Source: Leptasterias polaris
Taxonomy: Eukaryota > Echinodermata > Asteroidea > Forcipulatida > Asteriidae
DNA length: 64,000 nucleotides
Assembly (NCBI GenBank): GCA_037783415.1
Contig: JAZGTN010000087.1
Coordinates: forward strand, 372,001 to 436,000
Direction of reading: 5' to 3'
Part shown: positions 51,301-57,300 of the stretch, piece after piece
Numbering within the stretch: position 1 is the stretch's first letter
How the letters are laid out: every line of letters begins with the position of its first letter
The notes under the pieces: model-generated
Databases searched by the model: none
What the model was told of the DNA's origin: nothing
The model's input: the letters and a program-made list of their open reading frames with translations, nothing else
Program-made: the position numbers and the translations under genes

Positions 51301-54300
51301 ATGTTTGATCATTATCTAGGAAAGGCATGCCAAGAAGCCGTCGGGTAATTTTGCTCATGTATTCACCGATAAGAAGACACATCTGTTCACACTGGGTAAG
51401 TATAAGTAATAATGTGTCATAAAAAACTTATTTTAACCAGTTTGCTTCGAGGACGCAATAATGCAACCTGCAGCGCTGGTCTTACAAACTGGCGTCCAAA
51501 TTTCTGTGGGTGTTTGGCGTTAGGCATTTTGACGCACCACATGTGGTAAGACACTGTTGCAGTCGATTATACACATATGCAAATTTTTATGGATTTTTGG
51601 GGTCGAAAATTGTGTATCTGGCATGGATTGAGTTTGTCTTTTTGATCATGTCAATCTATGATGTGGCCAACCGTAATTAACTCAAAACCGCAAATGAAAC
51701 ATTTTTAATACTGAAAACAATCTTTTCCTGCCACGCTTTCATTCAACATAACTACTGGTTTGGTGTTCTGCGCACACACATTACCAAAAATACACTGCAT
51801 CGCTGCGCTATGGACATTTGGCTGATCACAATGTGGTTGTTTGTGTCAGCAGTCACAATAGGATTGGCATATGACTGCAAGGGGATCATGTTTCCTCTGA
51901 AGTAAGGAAGTTACAACTCCTTTTGTGGTCCTTTCTTTATGGTTAATCCGACCGCGAGCCAGAACTACATGTATTACCTCACTGTTTTGAAAATGAATGG
52001 ATAACATATCCTGGTGTCACCAGTTTTCAATCGGATAACAAGGAAACCATTTGATCCACCTTTTAACAAGATCCTTTCAGTTTGCATGCACCATCGTGTT
52101 TTTGATTCTTTTATTGAGAGGCAGTTTTTATCAATTTTAGATACAAATACAGCATGCAAAATTTCTCAAAAATGTGGAAGTATTGTCCGCACTGTCGCTA
52201 GTGAGACATATTACATAATAAATAGTAAAGTTCTTCTTTTTTAAATATTCCTTGCAAAAAATTAGTTAGTGGCCTGACGTTTCGACCCTAGCAGAGTCTG
52301 CCTCGAAGGCTACATGTAAATGACAACACAACACACATATATGTATACAGGTGTAACAAGAGCAGTAAAGTGGAAATACATGAATAGAGAGTGTGAGAGA
52401 GAGAAGCAGAAAGCAGTTTGGCTCTCTGGGATCTCATCGTCCGGGCAGAAGTCCCCCCCCCCCCCCCCCCATTAATGATGATGTTAATCCCCCTTTGCCA
52501 CAGGAGAACACTGGTGGTGCGTGTTTTGAATGAAGACTTAACTCTTTCACTACCGAATTGTTTTGCTTGCTGTGACCGAATTAAATTTCACACATACACA
52601 CTGCATAGACAACATTTGAATAAAATAGTTGTAACTTGGTCTTTCATAGTTATATACCCATGTGTTATATATCAAAATGAAGCTGAGGACATTGTAAATG
52701 TGAATCAAGTCTCAGAATAATTGTTTATTCAAGTAATAAAAATATGGAAGCCGAGATATGAACAATAATTTTGCGGATATGAAATTTTAAAAATCAGAAA
52801 TCCGAAATATCAGCCCCCCAAAAAAAAAAAATTCAAGAATTATTTTTGATTATAACATAGAAAGATTGATGCAGGTAATGGAAATATAGTGGCCAAATAT
52901 GGTTAGAATTGAATAATATTTGGAAGAGTTATGAAGTTTTATTCTAATAAGACAAATTTAAAAAAATCGGCTAAAGTGTGTTCATTGACTACATGTACAA
53001 TGTAGAGATGCTCTTGTTGTATACAGGTACACAAAAACATGTCATACATGTACTACTTACAACAACAGGGAATGTGCATGTGAATAAAGTAGCACAATAT
53101 TTTTGACACAAAGGTCAGATAGATATGGAAAAAAATATTTAGCAAATAAAACAATTATAATAATTCAGAATAAGTCACCAGTGTTTCTGGAGCATGTCAT
53201 TCAATATTTGCATGTTGTTGATAGTTTCTAAATTTCAGGCCAAATTCCAAACATGTACCGTAATTTTCGGATTATAAACCGCCCGGCGTATAAACCACAA
53301 TGCTCCAAAATATGGAAAAAATATTTAGGTGTCAGCGTATAAACCGCGCGGGCGTATAAACCGCGGCCAAAATGTTAAAAAAACTAACCTCAAAACACGG
53401 AAGTGAAGTTCGCAAAACTGCGTATGCCGTATGGAGCATCGGAGATATATCAGCATATGGAGATCGCTGGGATAAATAGACAGGGGACCAGTCTAGTCTA
53501 ACTCGAGTTTCGCTGATTGTTCATCTCTGAGGGGGGACTGAACTCTAACAATAGGGCGGTTGATAAACGTTTTATAAAGGCAACACGGAATACAAATGAG
53601 GCGGGATTTTCAACGGGCATTTTCAACAGGATTTTGTCACCACACAGGCATGTTTTGCAGGATTTTTTATCGTTTAAGAACATTGTTTTTATTTAGAACA
53701 TTTTACAAACGATCTTTCTTTATAAAAATGCTGTTTTTTTCTCTTCCATATTTATACGTCGGCGTATAAGCCGCCCGGAGAATAAACCGCAGGAGTTTTA
53801 AAAAAAGTCAAAATCAACGTATAAACCGCGGTTTATAATCCGAAAATTACGGTATGTAAAATAAAAGTGAAGTGTAAAATAAATGTTCATAAATTTGTAG
53901 ACTGTACTACATTCGAACAGTATCATATTGAAAGCTGATATTTGAAGAATTATCTGGTAGCCGTCATGGCAAGGACATGAGCTTAGATTAGGCCAAACTA
54001 TTTACAAGATTGCTTCATGTACATGTAGGCTGCGCGCATTTGGTTTGACCGCCAAATTTGGCATTTTTATGCCCAAAACAAGTTTCAAAAATTACAAAAA
54101 CAAAAATGCATTTTTTCATATTGGTTTTCAGACCACCTACATGAAACAATTTTGGTTTGTTTTGCATTACACAACTGGTAAACAATGTCATCAACAAATG
54201 TATAATGCAAGTCCCCGCAATAAGGGTAACTGTTCAGAGCGAGGTGTGGTACTTGTAGAAGCAATCCTTGGGATGGAGATGGGGGTGCTCACTGCAACCA

Positions 54301-57300
54301 GTACAGAAGAAGTTCGTACGTCTCCAATTTGTAGGGTTGCTGCAGACGACACAGTTTCTATCTGCGTCAGTGTGGTCGATGAGATGTGTATTGCCTTGCA
54401 GATGCTCCACGGGATTACCTGTTGTGGGTCTTCCCTCACTAACCCGATGCTCATCTTGTGGAGTGTTATATGCGGCCATTTCAGTTAGTGACGTGATAAG
54501 TTCATGTTTGAACTTACGCAAGCTGATTTTCTTCTGGTCATTGTCCCGTGTCAACGAGTACAGTATGTAGGCATTCGACTGGCAGATTTCAAGTAGCCAG
54601 AAGAAAATACGCTTCCACCACTTAATCGTTTTTCTAGAGAACTGTCCATAGTACGAGATGCACTGGTCCACCCGATCACAACCATTCATCGAGTAGTTGT
54701 AGTCGTGGACTATGACTGGCATGTCAACCTTATCTCCTCGCTTCCTGGTGATGTTGACGGTCCCAACAGTGGCTTTCGTGGAGACAAGAAGACACGGTTT
54801 ACATGCCTTTTTATCCCTCCATGCCACGCAGAGGATGTCGTCTGCTTCACTCCTGTAGAACTTGGACTCACGACGGTCAAGCTTCAATGTTTTGAGTTCT
54901 GGGGGGAAGTTTTTTCTGTTGAGGTTTAGCGTGCCGGTGTAGTACATCTTCTTGGAGATAAGATATTTGATCAGGACATGGGTGGTGTAATACCGATCAG
55001 CAAACACATGGTGGCCCTGTCCTAGTGGCTGGAGCAAGTATTCAAACACTTTCTCAGACTGGCCGCTTGCGTCGTCATTAGTCAAATTGTATGATGTGTC
55101 CTTCCCAAAGTATATAAGTATGTTATATGCATACCCAGTGACACTGTCACATAGTCCAAAGGTTTTGATGTGGTGCTTCTTGGGTTTGGCGGCGTTGTAC
55201 TGCTTGTACTTCCATCTTCCCTTCCACCCAATAACCATTTCATCAATGGCTACATCAGTGAATGGGTAGAAGGCCTCTTGAAAATTCTCAAGTAGTGTGT
55301 TGAGAAAAGGCTCAATTTTCTCCTTCGCCACTGACTCTACGTCTGAAGCATGCAGCATGGTATGGTAGATGGCTTCAAACTGATTTCTAGGAAACATCTG
55401 CCCAAACCATGGGCTAAAATTCACAGGAAACTTAGACCAGTAGTCCTTTACACTCGGACGTTTGTTGAGCCCCATAGCGATGAGAACAGCAAGGAACTTC
55501 AGCACTTCACTGTCGGTTACTGGCTTCCAGTTACTGTAAACTGATGTGCGACGGGCAGGATTGTTGATGATCAATTTGTAAGCAGCAAATGTGTTGATCA
55601 TGTTCTTTATTTGCTGTAGCACATCGTGATCATGCATCAACAGTTCCAAGAGACAATCAATGGGGCTCGAATTTGAATCCAAATTTCCATTTACACCAGG
55701 AGGTTTATTGGGTTTGAAACGAAACGAATGTCCTGATGTATCATTTTGGCATCCAGTAATGTCTTTCCAGTCATTATTACTAATTTGTGACTTACCCCTT
55801 GCTGCTACTGGGGCCCTTAGTTCCGCGACGCGCAGCACCCCGACCCCTTCGTTGTTGTGGACGACCACCGCGGCCGCGCGGTTGCCCTTTTCCTTTCCGA
55901 CGTGCTGTTGTTGGGCCAACATTGTCGTCCGAATCACTACTAGCAGAGCCTGATTGAGTGTCGTTTTGGCTAGAATAACTATCAATACTGTCGTCTCCAT
56001 CAGATTCTGAGTCTGAATTCCACTGGGAAAGAAGACTTAGGGCTTGTTTTGACGAAATTCTTGAGGGTCGCGATGCGGAAGTGCCACCGCTGTCCGCCAT
56101 GTTTCACAGTATATACATGCAGTAATAATCTGGCGTGGCAACGCTACCGAATTCACACAAAAGCTCTTTCTCGGCAATCTTCGGACTCTTTCGATAAATC
56201 ATTATAATAATTTAGAGGGTCATGACCTCGTCTAGGAATGTCATTGGCTCTTGTAACCCATTGATGCCACAGGAGCCAATAGAGGGCCGATTTACATGAT
56301 GTTTACATCGAGTCGCTGACAGCGGCTTTCGGGCAGCAGCAGACATTTTTCAAGCCGCTGTGAGCGGCTCGCGGTAGCGAAAGAGTTAAAGCAGCGCATT
56401 GCAATGTCAGCGTGCGCGTGTGAGAAACTTGGACGGCTGTATTTATCAACAAAGCAACATGGCTCTAGGCCAAGACGACGTAATTCATGTGTATGAAAAG
56501 CATTATTTGCAGTGGTCTCGAGGGTCGAGACCGAGACATTGGCAGCCGAGACCGAGACCAGTTCTTCCGAGACTGAGACCAGCCCTTCCGAGACCTACAA
56601 CACTGACCTGTATTCCGTTGAAAGCTGACAAGAAACAGAACTCCTTTCATCAGAAGATTGTTCGTCCAATTAGAGAGTCCATTGTAATGACAAGCCGTGG
56701 ATAACACCTGAACTCAAGTCACTCATAGTTAAACGACAGAAAGCCTTTAATAGCGGCAAACTTTCCCTGTTGAGGTTGCTTCGCAACAAGGTGGTTAGAC
56801 TCATTAAACAAGCCAAACTTGCATTTTATAACTGCAGTGTGGCTAGACTTAAGTCCACAATGGCACCGTGTAATCCAGAAAATGAGTGGCCTCAATTCAC
56901 ACAAAAACTTTAACCTGCCTGGTTCCTCCCCATTGGACATAGCCAATGAGATCAATAAGACCTTGCGACAAAAGACATTCCGGCTCTGGATCATACTCGT
57001 TTACCTGCATACTTGCCTTCAGATTCACCACCTCCTACCATCACCCCTGAAGAAGTCTACAAGAAACTGAATAAAATCATACTTGGCAAGAGTGGGGGAC
57101 CTGACTGCTTTCCACCCTGCCTCATCAAAGACTTTGCATATGAACTTTGTTTTCCCATTAACAAATATTTTCAACTGTTCATTGCGTGAGGGAATTGTTC
57201 CTGACATCTGGAAAATGTCTTACATCGTTCCCATACCTAGTCTAATCCTCCCACATTGAACAATTTACGCCCAATTTCACTCGCATGCATTTTTGCCAAA

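Larger units (their letters stand above)
52538..56389 (-). mobile_element. piggyBac transposon with TTAA ends
   Basis: TTAACTCTTTCACTACCG at 52538 and, on the opposite strand, TTAACTCTTTCGCTACCG ending at 56389 give the TTAA duplication and short inverted ends of piggyBac. The transposase gene runs on the - strand from 56100. A TACCGTAATTTTCGG-type element at 53256-53854 is nested in the region 3' of the gene. Nearby GCCGCTGTGAGCGGCTCGCG forms a hairpin at the right end. Confidence 0.9.
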
